Shown: positions 16,298 to 24,549 of the stretch, one piece after another
Layout: every line of letters begins with the position of its first letter
How positions within the stretch are numbered: position 1 is the first letter of the stretch
Source: Planctomycetota bacterium
Lineage (GTDB): Bacteria; Planctomycetota; UBA11346
Length of the DNA stretch: 35,010 nt
NCBI GenBank assembly: GCA_027859175.1
Contig: JAQIBG010000359.1
Location: 1-35,010, forward strand
Direction of reading: 5' to 3'
Made by a program: the position numbers and the translations under genes
Notes under the pieces: model-generated
Told to the model about the DNA's origin: nothing
Database searches by the model: none
Seen by the model: the letters and a program-made list of their open reading frames with translations, nothing else

Positions 16298-16580
16298 CGC
16301 TTAGCCCTAAGTAGTTGGTGTTACGACGCTTCGGGTGTTTCCCGGGCCATCGTGTCGTTGCGGCATGGTGTGGGGGCACGCTGCGCCGATTCGGCCCGAA
16401 GAGGTGTGGCAAATGCTTCTATGGGCGTTACACTCAACTTGAATTAGAGCACACAGACTCGGCGTGGTTTATTTGCGGATAGTTCATGCATCACCCTGCT
16501 GCACATCCCTCTGCAGGCTGGCTGCAGCTGTTGGCAGTACACCGACGCCGACCGACACGAAATGATGACCGAGGTGAGCG
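16298..16580. other. Intergenic region before the second SUMF1 lipoprotein
   Basis: A 283-base stretch without a convincing gene. The 3' end holds the GAGGTGAG ribosome binding site of the gene at 16581. An AT-richer patch lies around 16425-16475, the most likely place for a promoter, but I cannot assign -35 and -10 boxes with confidence. No strong terminator hairpin follows the kinase gene. Confidence 0.4.
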
Positions 16581-17432
16581 ATGTACCCATCGTCAGTGAT
16601 TAACCGCCTCGCTGTGTTCGCTGCGATCGGGATGCTGCTATTTGGCTGTAGCGGCGGCGATGTTGGGCCGCTTGAACTGCGCAGTGACCGCGATGCGGAG
16701 AGGTACCTCGTGATTGATCTCGTCAGCGGTGGAACGCGGGCCCAGGCCACGCCGATTGACCCCGCTGCGCTCAAGCCAAGCGAGATGGCAGCCGTGTGGG
16801 TGCCCGCGACCGATGTGCTACTTGGCTCGCCGCTTGAGGAAGTGGGGCATATGAGTGACGAGAGTCAGTACATGGCCTCAATGGCGGGCTTCTATATCGG
16901 CGTCCATGAGGTGACTCGTGCCCAGTGGCAGGCCCTCGCCGGAACAACGCCGTGGGCGGACGTGGTGCCCGGCGGGCTGGTGGGGCCAGACGATGCCGCA
17001 TCGCCGGCGGTAGGCATGACGCCCGCAGTGGCCATGGGGCGCTTGGCCTCGTTCAATATGCAAAGTGGGCGTCGCAAGAACCTGCGCTTACCGACCGAGG
17101 CCGAGTGGGAATACGCCAGTCGGGCGGGTACGACGGGAGCCTTTGTGTTTGGCGATCGCCGTGATGCTGGCCCCGAGTGGGTGATTGCGCGCGAGACGCG
17201 CACTGGCAACGGACCTGAAGTAGTGGGCGGCCGTCGCGCGAACGCCTTTGGGCTGTCCGACTGTCATGGCAATGTGTGGGAGATGGTCCAGGCCGCTGAC
17301 AGTGATGGAAATGCGGTCATTCGGGGTGGGTCCTGGAGTGATAACTTGGTGGCTGCGCGCAGTGCCAGTCGGCATGCGCTGCCCTTTGATCGTGGCCATG
17401 CCACGGTGGGTCTCCGCCTCGTCGTCTATTGA
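16581..17432 (+). CDS. Second SUMF1-fold lipoprotein, TagR-like
   Basis: A 283-residue lipoprotein: signal sequence ending in the lipobox LFGC at residue 23. The SUMF1 fold follows (VWVPATDVLLGSP, FYIGVHEVTRAQWQALAG, LRLPTEAEWEYASRAGT, GLSDCHGNVWEMVQ, IRGGSWSD, and closing TVGLRLVV). As in the other two copies in this window, no cysteine follows GGSW, so formylglycine-generating activity is not expected. The usual DMHGNVWEW motif is changed to DCHGNVWEM. The start has a GAGG-type ribosome binding site. The gene lies between the FHA kinase and tssJ in the same direction, which supports a periplasmic regulatory role in T6SS activation like that of TagR. Confidence 0.88.
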   Translation: MYPSSVINRLAVFAAIGMLLFGCSGGDVGPLELRSDRDAERYLVIDLVSGGTRAQATPIDPAALKPSEMAAVWVPATDVLLGSPLEEVGHMSDESQYMASMAGFYIGVHEVTRAQWQALAGTTPWADVVPGGLVGPDDAASPAVGMTPAVAMGRLASFNMQSGRRKNLRLPTEAEWEYASRAGTTGAFVFGDRRDAGPEWVIARETRTGNGPEVVGGRRANAFGLSDCHGNVWEMVQAADSDGNAVIRGGSWSDNLVAARSASRHALPFDRGHATVGLRLVVY

Positions 17433-17613
17433 GCGGCTGTGACCCGACTCGGTGCGTTTGCAACCAATGCAACGTATGGAACGCCCCATTCAAGGCCCAG
17501 ATACCGTGATTCGGGTAAATGTCACAGGATGCGTCGGCGTTTGGTCTTGCGCCATCCGGGCCGGTTTCTATCACCACCTACCCTCTTCATAGCGACAAGG
17601 TTGGAGTCATCGC

Positions 17614-18081
17614 ATGTGGGTAGGTAAAGGCCTCTGGGCCATCCTCGTAACCATCCTTGTTCTGGGTCTGAGCGGCTGCGGTCGTGCGTCGAGCGTTTAC
17701 GTTCGCGCCACCGACAGTATCAACTTGAACGATGCCAATCAGGCAACGCCAGTCGATATCCGCTTCTACCAGCTCAAGAACATCAACACCTTTAAGACAG
17801 CGGAGTTTGATGCTCTCTGGGCCGATGCTGCCGCTGTGCTCGGCGGTGATTTGCTCGGTGAGGCCCAGGTGGTGACGATTCATCCGGGCGACGGTCAGAC
17901 CAAGCCGCGTGAGATCATCCTAGGCCCCTGGGACAAAGACGCCCAGAGCCTAGGTGTGATGGCGCAGTTCTCGACCATCAGTGGCGACAAAGACCGTCGC
18001 CGCGTGGTGGTGTCGGCTTGGCATGCCGATGACTACGTGATCGAGCTCAACGACAACGAACTTCACTTCCGCAAGCACTGA
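17614..18081 (+). CDS. tssJ: T6SS outer-membrane lipoprotein TssJ
   Basis: A 155-residue lipoprotein with signal sequence and lipobox LSGC (Cys22). The mature protein fits the TssJ/SciN beta-sandwich: LNDANQATPVDIRFYQLKNINTF near the start, a helix with FDALWADAAAVLG, an EIILGPWDKDAQSLGVMAQFS strand pair and a C-terminal VIELNDNELHF strand. TssJ anchors the TssJLM membrane complex at the outer membrane by binding the TssM periplasmic domain. GGAG precedes the ATG. It is the first gene of the tssJKLM run, and the 181 bases in front of it should contain its promoter, although no boxes are clear. Confidence 0.93.
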   Translation: MWVGKGLWAILVTILVLGLSGCGRASSVYVRATDSINLNDANQATPVDIRFYQLKNINTFKTAEFDALWADAAAVLGGDLLGEAQVVTIHPGDGQTKPREIILGPWDKDAQSLGVMAQFSTISGDKDRRRVVVSAWHADDYVIELNDNELHFRKH

Positions 18082-18094
18082 CGGGAAACGCGCA

Positions 18095-19471
18095 ATGGAT
18101 ACGCTTCAGAAGGTGGTGTGGACTGAGGGAATGTTCCTCTCGCCCCATCATTTCCAGCAGCAGGATCGGCATTGGGAGAGTCAATTTCTCCATCACATGC
18201 GGACCGTACAGCCCCTGGGCTACGGCATCAGTGAGTTGCGGATCGACGAAGAAGCGCTCGCGCTTGGCGAGTTGGTGATTTCCAAGGCTGTTGGCGTGTT
18301 CCCCGATGGCTTGGCATTCAACATGCCCGACGTCGACGAGTTGCCGTCTACTCGCAGTCTTGACAGCGTGTTCGACCGTAAGGGCGCGGCCTTTGACGCC
18401 GCGCAGGGCCCGGTGACGGTTCACCTGGCGGTGCCGATGAATCGGCCCGGCGTCATGTCGTGCGCTGATGAAGGCGCCCACGACGGCCAACCGACGCGGT
18501 TCCGCACCTCCAGTGTGGTGGTGCGCGACGAGAACGCCTCGGGCAACGAGAAGGAAGTGGTTGCCGCGCGCAAGAACATCCGCGTGGTGCTGTCGGGTGA
18601 GCCTCTCGAGAACTTCGTCAGCCTGCCGATCGCCCAGTTGATGCGTGATGCCACTGGCAACCGCGTGATTCTCGACCCCGAGTACGTGCCGCCGTGTTTG
18701 GCCGTGGGTGCGTCCAACCGCTTGCAGACGGTGGTTCGCCACATTCTGGAAGTGCTCAATGCGCGTTCGAGTGAACTGTCGAGCCAGCAACGCCGCACCG
18801 GCACCGGTTTGATCGACCTAGCTGGTACCCAGTTGGCCAACTTCGCTCTGCTGCAGCTGATTAACGGCTCGGTGCCGGCGATTCGCCACCTGCACAATCA
18901 GCCGGCCACGCATCCGGAGAAGGCCTTCGTCGAGCTGTCGCGTCTGGCTGGTTCGCTGTGTGCCTTTGCGCACGATACCGAACCCAAGAACCTGCCGCTG
19001 TACATCCACGACGATCTGTCGACCAGCTTCAACGATCTCGAGCGTGAGCTCCAGGGCTTGCTCGACATCCTGATCCCAACCAAGTGCAGCGCCCTGGCCC
19101 TGCAGCAGGTCAACGTCAACACCCGCGAGGGCGAGTTGCCGGCCGAGTTGATGCGCGGCGACGTGGCGTTCTACCTGGGCCTGCACGGCGCGGTTGCGGC
19201 CGACAAGGTCATCCGCGAGATCCCGGCCAAGATGAAGATTGCCAGTCCTGGTGCGATCGAGTTCTTGGTGTCGCAAAGTCTTCGCGGCGTGGGCGTGCAG
19301 CACCTGTCGGTGCCGCCGTCTGAACTGCCGGCCAAGCCGGACTGGATCTACTTCCAGATTCTCAACGTTGGTGATCCGTGGCAGGAGGTCGTTGAGGCCG
19401 GCCGCGTTGCCTTCTTCCTGCCCGCCGAATTTAGTCGCCTCCAGATGGACGTGATGGCGGTGAAGGGCTGA
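18095..19471 (+). CDS. tssK: T6SS baseplate protein TssK
   Basis: A 458-residue TssK (ImpJ/VasE family), close to the usual length of about 440-450. The N-terminus has the family signature VVWTEGMFLSPHHFQQQDR, the shell domain that binds TssFG; LQTVVRHILEVLNARSSELSSQQRR is the helical middle; the C-terminal head, which binds TssL and TssM, includes ALQQVNVNTREGELPAELMRGDVAFYLGLHG and YFQIL. TssK joins the cytosolic baseplate to the membrane complex. It starts 13 bases after tssJ and ends 3 bases before tssL. Confidence 0.97.
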   Translation: MDTLQKVVWTEGMFLSPHHFQQQDRHWESQFLHHMRTVQPLGYGISELRIDEEALALGELVISKAVGVFPDGLAFNMPDVDELPSTRSLDSVFDRKGAAFDAAQGPVTVHLAVPMNRPGVMSCADEGAHDGQPTRFRTSSVVVRDENASGNEKEVVAARKNIRVVLSGEPLENFVSLPIAQLMRDATGNRVILDPEYVPPCLAVGASNRLQTVVRHILEVLNARSSELSSQQRRTGTGLIDLAGTQLANFALLQLINGSVPAIRHLHNQPATHPEKAFVELSRLAGSLCAFAHDTEPKNLPLYIHDDLSTSFNDLERELQGLLDILIPTKCSALALQQVNVNTREGELPAELMRGDVAFYLGLHGAVAADKVIREIPAKMKIASPGAIEFLVSQSLRGVGVQHLSVPPSELPAKPDWIYFQILNVGDPWQEVVEAGRVAFFLPAEFSRLQMDVMAVKG

Positions 19472-19474
19472 CCC

Positions 19475-20173
19475 ATGGTGGTTTATCTGACTCCAACCAC
19501 GGCTCGTCTTCCTGACCTGTGCGCGCGCGCCCTCGGCTATGTGTCGTGGCTGTGCGAGGGCGCCGAGGTCGCGGAAGACCAAGCGCGTTTCAAGTTCGAG
19601 GAAATTTTCCGCGAACTCGACCGGCTTGGTCAACAGGCCGGCTATGACATCACCCACGTGCGCTTGGTTATCTTCGCGCTCGTGGTGTACGCCGACGAAC
19701 GGATTCTGACCTCGCAGTGGGAAGGTAAGGCCGGTTGGCTTGAAAACCCGCTCCAGCTGGAGTTGTTCAATCTCAACTCTGGTGGCGAAGAATTCTTCCT
19801 ACGTTTGGAGCAGTTGCGCCGCGATGGTGGCGACCAGCAGCGTTTGGCCGATGTGCTCGAATGCTTCCTGATGTGTCTGCAGCTCGGCTTTGCCGGGCGC
19901 TACGGTTCAAGCCAGGCTGCGCGCAAGCAGCTTGAAGAAACCGTCGGTCAACTCAGCGCCGATATCGCACAGCGGCGCGGCGCCCCTGCCGACCTGGTAG
20001 TCGATGCCAAGTCGCCGGCTGCCGTGCCGGCCGATCGTCGTCCCACCATTCCGGCATGGTTGGTGCCGGTGTGCGCGCTCGGCGCGGTGGTGGTCACTCT
20101 GATTGTTCTCAATGTGTTCCTGACAACGCGCATTGGTGCCTTGGCAGATAGCGTCGCGGGGGTGGCCCCATGA
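19475..20173 (+). CDS. tssL: T6SS inner-membrane protein TssL (DotU family)
   Basis: A 232-residue TssL. The cytosolic helical domain occupies residues 1-165 (FKFEEIFRELDRLGQQAGYD, VIFALVVYADERILTSQWEGKAGW, LECFLMCLQLGFAGRY), followed by a Pro-rich linker and one C-terminal transmembrane helix at about 192-216 (LVPVCALGAVVVTLIVLNVFL). There is no peptidoglycan-binding extension. It forms the membrane complex with TssJ and TssM and receives TssK. The stop overlaps the tssM start (ATGA), the common arrangement of this pair. Confidence 0.96.
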   Translation: MVVYLTPTTARLPDLCARALGYVSWLCEGAEVAEDQARFKFEEIFRELDRLGQQAGYDITHVRLVIFALVVYADERILTSQWEGKAGWLENPLQLELFNLNSGGEEFFLRLEQLRRDGGDQQRLADVLECFLMCLQLGFAGRYGSSQAARKQLEETVGQLSADIAQRRGAPADLVVDAKSPAAVPADRRPTIPAWLVPVCALGAVVVTLIVLNVFLTTRIGALADSVAGVAP

Positions 20174-23100
20174 GTTACCTGCTTGGTTTCCTGTCGGCTT
20201 TTGGTGGCCCGGTTGCGGTCATCCTGGTGCTGGCGATCGCGATTTGGTTCGGCGGCGCACAATTCAATATGCCGGTGAGCACCCGGATTTGGCTGATCGC
20301 TGCGGTCGCCGTCTGTGTGCTGCTGTTTGTTGGCATCAAGGCCCTGGTTGAATGGCGCCGGCGCAAACGCATTCAGAAGCAACTCGATGAAGCCGCTGGC
20401 GTAGCCAGCGCTCCGAGTGGCCCGACCGTCGACCTGTCGGTTGAGGCGCGCGTGGCGCGTTTGTGTAACATTTGGCGTAGTGATGATGCCACTGTGCTGG
20501 CCAAGCCGTGGTATGTGGTGATCGGCCCGCGCGGCTCTGGTCGCAAGAGCCTGCTCAAGGGCTCGGGCTGTGATCTGCGCGACGCCGGTGAAGATTTCGA
20601 GGCTGGTGACAACGGCATCAAAGAAGCTAGCTTCATGCGCGGCGAACATGCCGTGTTCGTGGCGCCCGATAGCGAATTGATTGACGGCGCCAGCCGTGAC
20701 GACCTCGATGATCTGCTGCGGGCCATTGCTCGTAGTGGCTGTGCGGTTGCCGGCGTGGTGTTGACCGTGGACCTGCCCGGTGTGCTCGACGGCGGTGAAG
20801 ATGAAGTCGCCGCCCGTGCCCGCGGCCTGCGTGAGCGCTACGATCAAGTTGCCGAGAATCTCGGCTTGGTGTTCCCGGTCTACCTGACCTTCACCCAGTG
20901 CGATCAGTTGCACGGGTTTACCGATTACTTTGATCACCTCGACAAGTCGGCACGCGCCAAGGCCCTGGGCCTGTTGCTGCCGTATCAGGGTGACGAGGCC
21001 GCGGCGGTATTGCGTGGCTTCGGTGAGCGTTTTGATCGCCTCTATGAAGGCATTCGCCTGCGTCGCTTGGCCGGCCTGGCCAGTGATGACCTCGCTGGCC
21101 GTGAGCGTACCACGCGTTTCCCGGTCCAGTTCTTGGCCATCAAGCCGCGTATCGAGCTGTTCTTGCAAGAGTTGCTGTCGGCGCGTCCGCGGATGGAAAC
21201 CGGCGTGCTGCGTGGCTGCTTCTTTACCTCCACCGTGCAGGATGGCACCACGCGCGATCGCGCCCTGGGCAGCTGGGATCCAGAATTGGCCGTGGGTTCG
21301 GGTGCACATGCGATCACCGTTGGTGATCAACGTAGCTACTTCGCCGCCGGCTTGATCGGCGACGTGTTGCCGAATGCCACCGGCTTGGCGTATCCCCGCG
21401 AGGCCGATGCACGGCGTGCGCGGCGTCAGGTTTATTACAGCGCGGCGGCTTCAATCGCGGTGGCGGCCTTGTTGCTGGTCGCCTTTGCCGTCAGCTTTGT
21501 TGGTAACGCGAATCTGTTGGCGAGTTTGGCCGCGCCGGCCAGTCAGCTCAAGCCCGAGCATAGCGGCACTACCGCGACCACGCAGTTGCTGCAAGACCTC
21601 GAGCCCTTGCGCGAGCGTTTGGTTGAGTTGGAGAGCTACGACGCCGAGGGCGCCCCGCTGCGTCTGCGTTGGGGCCTCTATCATGGCGGCAGCGCGTATG
21701 CCTTGCTGCGCGAAGCCTATTACGCACGCGTTGGCCCCGACTTTATCCAGCCGACCATGTCCTTGCTGGCCAAGGATCTGATCGCAGCCGGTGACCCGCG
21801 TGGGCTGACCGAAGTCGACGCGATGTTCGAGCGCTACATGGCGCTGGCGATGCTGGCTGGCGAATTGCCGGCTGACGATGAGATGGGGCGGGTGCTGGCT
21901 GGTGCTGGTGATTCGGCACAGCGAACCTACTGGCGCGACGGGGTGTTCCAACACGCTGTCAGTCGCGAGGAAAGCGACGTCGCCATGGCCGATGCCCATC
22001 TTGACTACTTCACCACCCAGTACCCACGGCAAGGCGAGTGGAGCCAGGGCGACTGGCTCAACGAGGCTTATCCCAAGTTGCTGGAGACCAAGCGTGGTCA
22101 ATTGACCAATGCAAAATATTGGGCCGAGTTGAGTTTTCAGAAGCTGTTGGTTGAAGTGGAGCGCGCCAAGGGCGACATCAACTTGAACCAGAGCATGGCT
22201 GGCATGCTGCTGCCGCGCGATGCCGAGGCGAACTCGCTATTCCGCTTTGATACGGCACCACGTCAGCTGTTCTCGCGGACCGCCTATAACAATATGGTTG
22301 AGCCCGCGATTGTGCGTACGGCCAAGGAGCTGGAGCGCCGCTTTGGTGCGCTGCATGAGAGTGTTGATGCTGAGGCCTTCACTGAGCAGTTTGTTGATGC
22401 CTACGCTGACCATTGGACCCGCGCCTGGCGCGGCGCCCTGCAGGGCTTGGAAGTGCGTGAAGCCAACAGTATCGATCAGGCCTACAATCGCCTGCTCGGT
22501 ATTGGCGATGCCTATCGTTCCATTCTGAGCCGCATTGCTGATGAACAGGTGCTCAAGGTGTCTGGGTTTGATGACCGCAACCAGCCGAGCTTCCAGCCGG
22601 ATGGTGAATGGCTGTCAACATCCTTGGCTGAGCTGCAGACCCTGGCCTTGGCGATCGACCTGTATCGTAATCAGACCGCCGCTGGCGACCGCCTGCGTAA
22701 GCTCGAAGAGCTGACGGTGGTGGCGGAGGCCGTGACCGCGGCCCAGGCCAAGATTGCCGAGCAGGTGCTGACCATCGGTGACGAGCACGAGCGGACCCAG
22801 ATCAAGCGGCACTTCGATGAAGTGCTGCACATGGCGGTGCAAGGCATCGGCCGCGATCTCGCGCGTGAGGCCGATGGCCTGTGGCACGCGCGCATCGTTG
22901 CCGGTTTTGCTGACGGCATCGGCCGCAAGTTCCCGTTCACGCCTGATGCCGAGGAGTCGGTCAGCGTGATTGAGTTCACGGCATTCTTCGACGACACCGA
23001 CGGTGTGGTGGGCGAGGTTAAGGCCAGCATCGATGCGGTGCGGGCTGTCGAAACCCTGGGCGGGCCGATCATCCAACTCGGTCAGGCCTACCCGGCTGCC

Positions 23101-23895
23101 GTGGCGCGCTTGGCTGAAATGGGCAAGCTGTTCCCGGCTGGCGACGACGGCAAGCCGGCTGCGCTGCCGATCCGCGTGCGCTTGATCCAGCATCCTGGTG
23201 TGGAAGACATCACGTTGACGCTGGGTGCGTCGACTGTGTCGCTTTATGACGCGCCTGATCACCGCTCCGAGCTGCCGTGGACCTTTGGCGACGATCAAAA
23301 CCTGCGGGTTGCGATCCGCGTCAATCGTGACGACTGGAAGGAACGCCGGGCCTCTCAAGACGCCTGGGGCCCGCTGCGCCTGATTAACAGTGTCAATGCT
23401 GAGGTGGTCAAGACTGGTCTGCCGACTCGTGTCCGCTGGGTGTTCAGTGCCGAGGAAGCCGCCCCCGCACCTGTAGTTGAGCCCATTGTCGTGGCTGCGC
23501 CGCCGCCTGCTGCTCCAGTAAGCACTGGGCCTGTGGTTGAGACCGCTGTGGCCCCGGAGGTGCGCAGTGACCCGGTGCCTGAGATCGACAATCCTGCCAA
23601 GATGCAGGTACCCGAAGTTGGCTCGCCGTCGCGCGCTGAGCGCAGCGGTCGTTCCCAAACCCGACGATCAATTGCCGGTTACAGCGGTAACGCCAAAACC
23701 GGCGGTCAGATCAAGGTTGAGAAGGAACCCAAGTCTTTGCAGCCCGTTGCGCCGCCACCGCCCGTGGCCCGCACCCAGGCCCAATACGTGCTTGAGATCG
23801 AGTTTACCGCCTCGGGCGTACCCACAGGCTTATTTGACGGAGCTTTCTTGACCGAGTACGCCCCGCCGGCGTCTATCCAACCGACAGGGCGGTGA
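20170..23895 (+). CDS. tssM: T6SS inner-membrane protein TssM (IcmF family)
   Basis: A 1241-residue IcmF-family protein, length normal. Two transmembrane helices at about 5-30 and 38-60, a cytosolic GTPase-like domain with a Walker-A-like segment near 118-128 (VIGPRGSGRKSLL), a third transmembrane helix at about 420-442, and a large periplasmic part that reaches TssJ. The nucleotide loop is altered: Arg occupies the place of the usual Lys. The C-terminus carries an unusual Pro/Ala/Val-rich extension of about 140 residues from about 1098, ending in a short beta-like tail. The gene overlaps tssL by four bases. Family assignment is firm; nucleotide binding is doubtful. Confidence 0.95.
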   Translation: MSYLLGFLSAFGGPVAVILVLAIAIWFGGAQFNMPVSTRIWLIAAVAVCVLLFVGIKALVEWRRRKRIQKQLDEAAGVASAPSGPTVDLSVEARVARLCNIWRSDDATVLAKPWYVVIGPRGSGRKSLLKGSGCDLRDAGEDFEAGDNGIKEASFMRGEHAVFVAPDSELIDGASRDDLDDLLRAIARSGCAVAGVVLTVDLPGVLDGGEDEVAARARGLRERYDQVAENLGLVFPVYLTFTQCDQLHGFTDYFDHLDKSARAKALGLLLPYQGDEAAAVLRGFGERFDRLYEGIRLRRLAGLASDDLAGRERTTRFPVQFLAIKPRIELFLQELLSARPRMETGVLRGCFFTSTVQDGTTRDRALGSWDPELAVGSGAHAITVGDQRSYFAAGLIGDVLPNATGLAYPREADARRARRQVYYSAAASIAVAALLLVAFAVSFVGNANLLASLAAPASQLKPEHSGTTATTQLLQDLEPLRERLVELESYDAEGAPLRLRWGLYHGGSAYALLREAYYARVGPDFIQPTMSLLAKDLIAAGDPRGLTEVDAMFERYMALAMLAGELPADDEMGRVLAGAGDSAQRTYWRDGVFQHAVSREESDVAMADAHLDYFTTQYPRQGEWSQGDWLNEAYPKLLETKRGQLTNAKYWAELSFQKLLVEVERAKGDINLNQSMAGMLLPRDAEANSLFRFDTAPRQLFSRTAYNNMVEPAIVRTAKELERRFGALHESVDAEAFTEQFVDAYADHWTRAWRGALQGLEVREANSIDQAYNRLLGIGDAYRSILSRIADEQVLKVSGFDDRNQPSFQPDGEWLSTSLAELQTLALAIDLYRNQTAAGDRLRKLEELTVVAEAVTAAQAKIAEQVLTIGDEHERTQIKRHFDEVLHMAVQGIGRDLAREADGLWHARIVAGFADGIGRKFPFTPDAEESVSVIEFTAFFDDTDGVVGEVKASIDAVRAVETLGGPIIQLGQAYPAAVARLAEMGKLFPAGDDGKPAALPIRVRLIQHPGVEDITLTLGASTVSLYDAPDHRSELPWTFGDDQNLRVAIRVNRDDWKERRASQDAWGPLRLINSVNAEVVKTGLPTRVRWVFSAEEAAPAPVVEPIVVAAPPPAAPVSTGPVVETAVAPEVRSDPVPEIDNPAKMQVPEVGSPSRAERSGRSQTRRSIAGYSGNAKTGGQIKVEKEPKSLQPVAPPPPVARTQAQYVLEIEFTASGVPTGLFDGAFLTEYAPPASIQPTGR

Positions 23896-23941
23896 GTAGG
23901 ACAGCATTGTATCCCGCTCTCGCCCCGTTAGTTTTCTCAAC

Positions 23942-23960
23942 CCGGCTCCCTAGCCGGTTT
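23942..23960 (+). terminator. Short hairpin between tssM and tssB
   Basis: CCGGCT, loop CCCT, AGCCGG, then TTT. A 6-bp GC stem with a short T run, 47 bases after the tssM stop. It may be a weak terminator or processing site that separates the membrane-complex genes from the sheath genes. Confidence 0.4.
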
Positions 23961-23999
23961 CACCGATCCAACCCATCGACTTGAGCACAAGGACATACT

Positions 24000-24497
24000 A
24001 TGGCTGACTACGAGGGATCCGTCGCGCCGAAAGAGCGCGTGAACATTGTTTACAAGGCCCACGTGGGCGATGTCCAGGAAGAGAAGGAACTGCCCTTCAA
24101 GTCCTTGGTCGTTGGCGATTTCACTGGTCGCGCTGACAGCAGCCCGATTGAGGAGCGCAAACTCGCCAACGTCGACAAAGACAACTTCGACGACGTTTTG
24201 GCCAGCCAGGACATCAAGGTCACTGCCGCTGTTCCCAACGTGCTGTCTGAAGAAGAGGGTGCGAGCCTCGCGGTTGAGCTCGATATCAAGTCGATGAAGG
24301 ACTTTGGCCCTGAATCCGTGGCCCAGCAGGTGCCCGAATTGGCCAAGCTGCTCGAACTGCGCCAGGCTTTGGCCGCGCTGCGCGGCCCGCTGGGCAACGT
24401 GCCGAGCTTCCGTAAGAAAATCCAAGCGATCATCAAGGACGAGACCCAACGGGCCGCCGTGATGGGCGAAATCCAGGGTGGTGGCGACGAGGGCTAA
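24000..24497 (+). CDS. tssB: T6SS contractile sheath small subunit TssB (VipA)
   Basis: A 165-residue TssB, length normal. Motifs: SVAPKERVNIVYKAH at the N-terminus, ELPFKSLVVGDFTGR, NVDKDNFDDVLASQDIKV, and a C-terminal helix with ALAALRGPLGNVPSFRKKIQ that packs against TssC. TssB and TssC heterodimers build the contractile sheath in the cytosol. AAGGA precedes the ATG. tssC follows after 52 bases with its own strong ribosome binding site. Confidence 0.97.
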   Translation: MADYEGSVAPKERVNIVYKAHVGDVQEEKELPFKSLVVGDFTGRADSSPIEERKLANVDKDNFDDVLASQDIKVTAAVPNVLSEEEGASLAVELDIKSMKDFGPESVAQQVPELAKLLELRQALAALRGPLGNVPSFRKKIQAIIKDETQRAAVMGEIQGGGDEG

Positions 24498-24549
24498 TGC
24501 CTCCAGCCCAACCGCACACACCAGCCAGCATCCTTTAGGAGAATATTTT

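Noticed and set aside
12794-17432. SUMF1 lipoproteins as formylglycine-generating enzymes for sulfatases
   Set aside because: Both lack the active-site cysteines and no sulfatase gene lies nearby.
19948-21330. A 460-residue minus-strand open frame
   Set aside because: It is antisense to tssL and tssM and shows no domain pattern.
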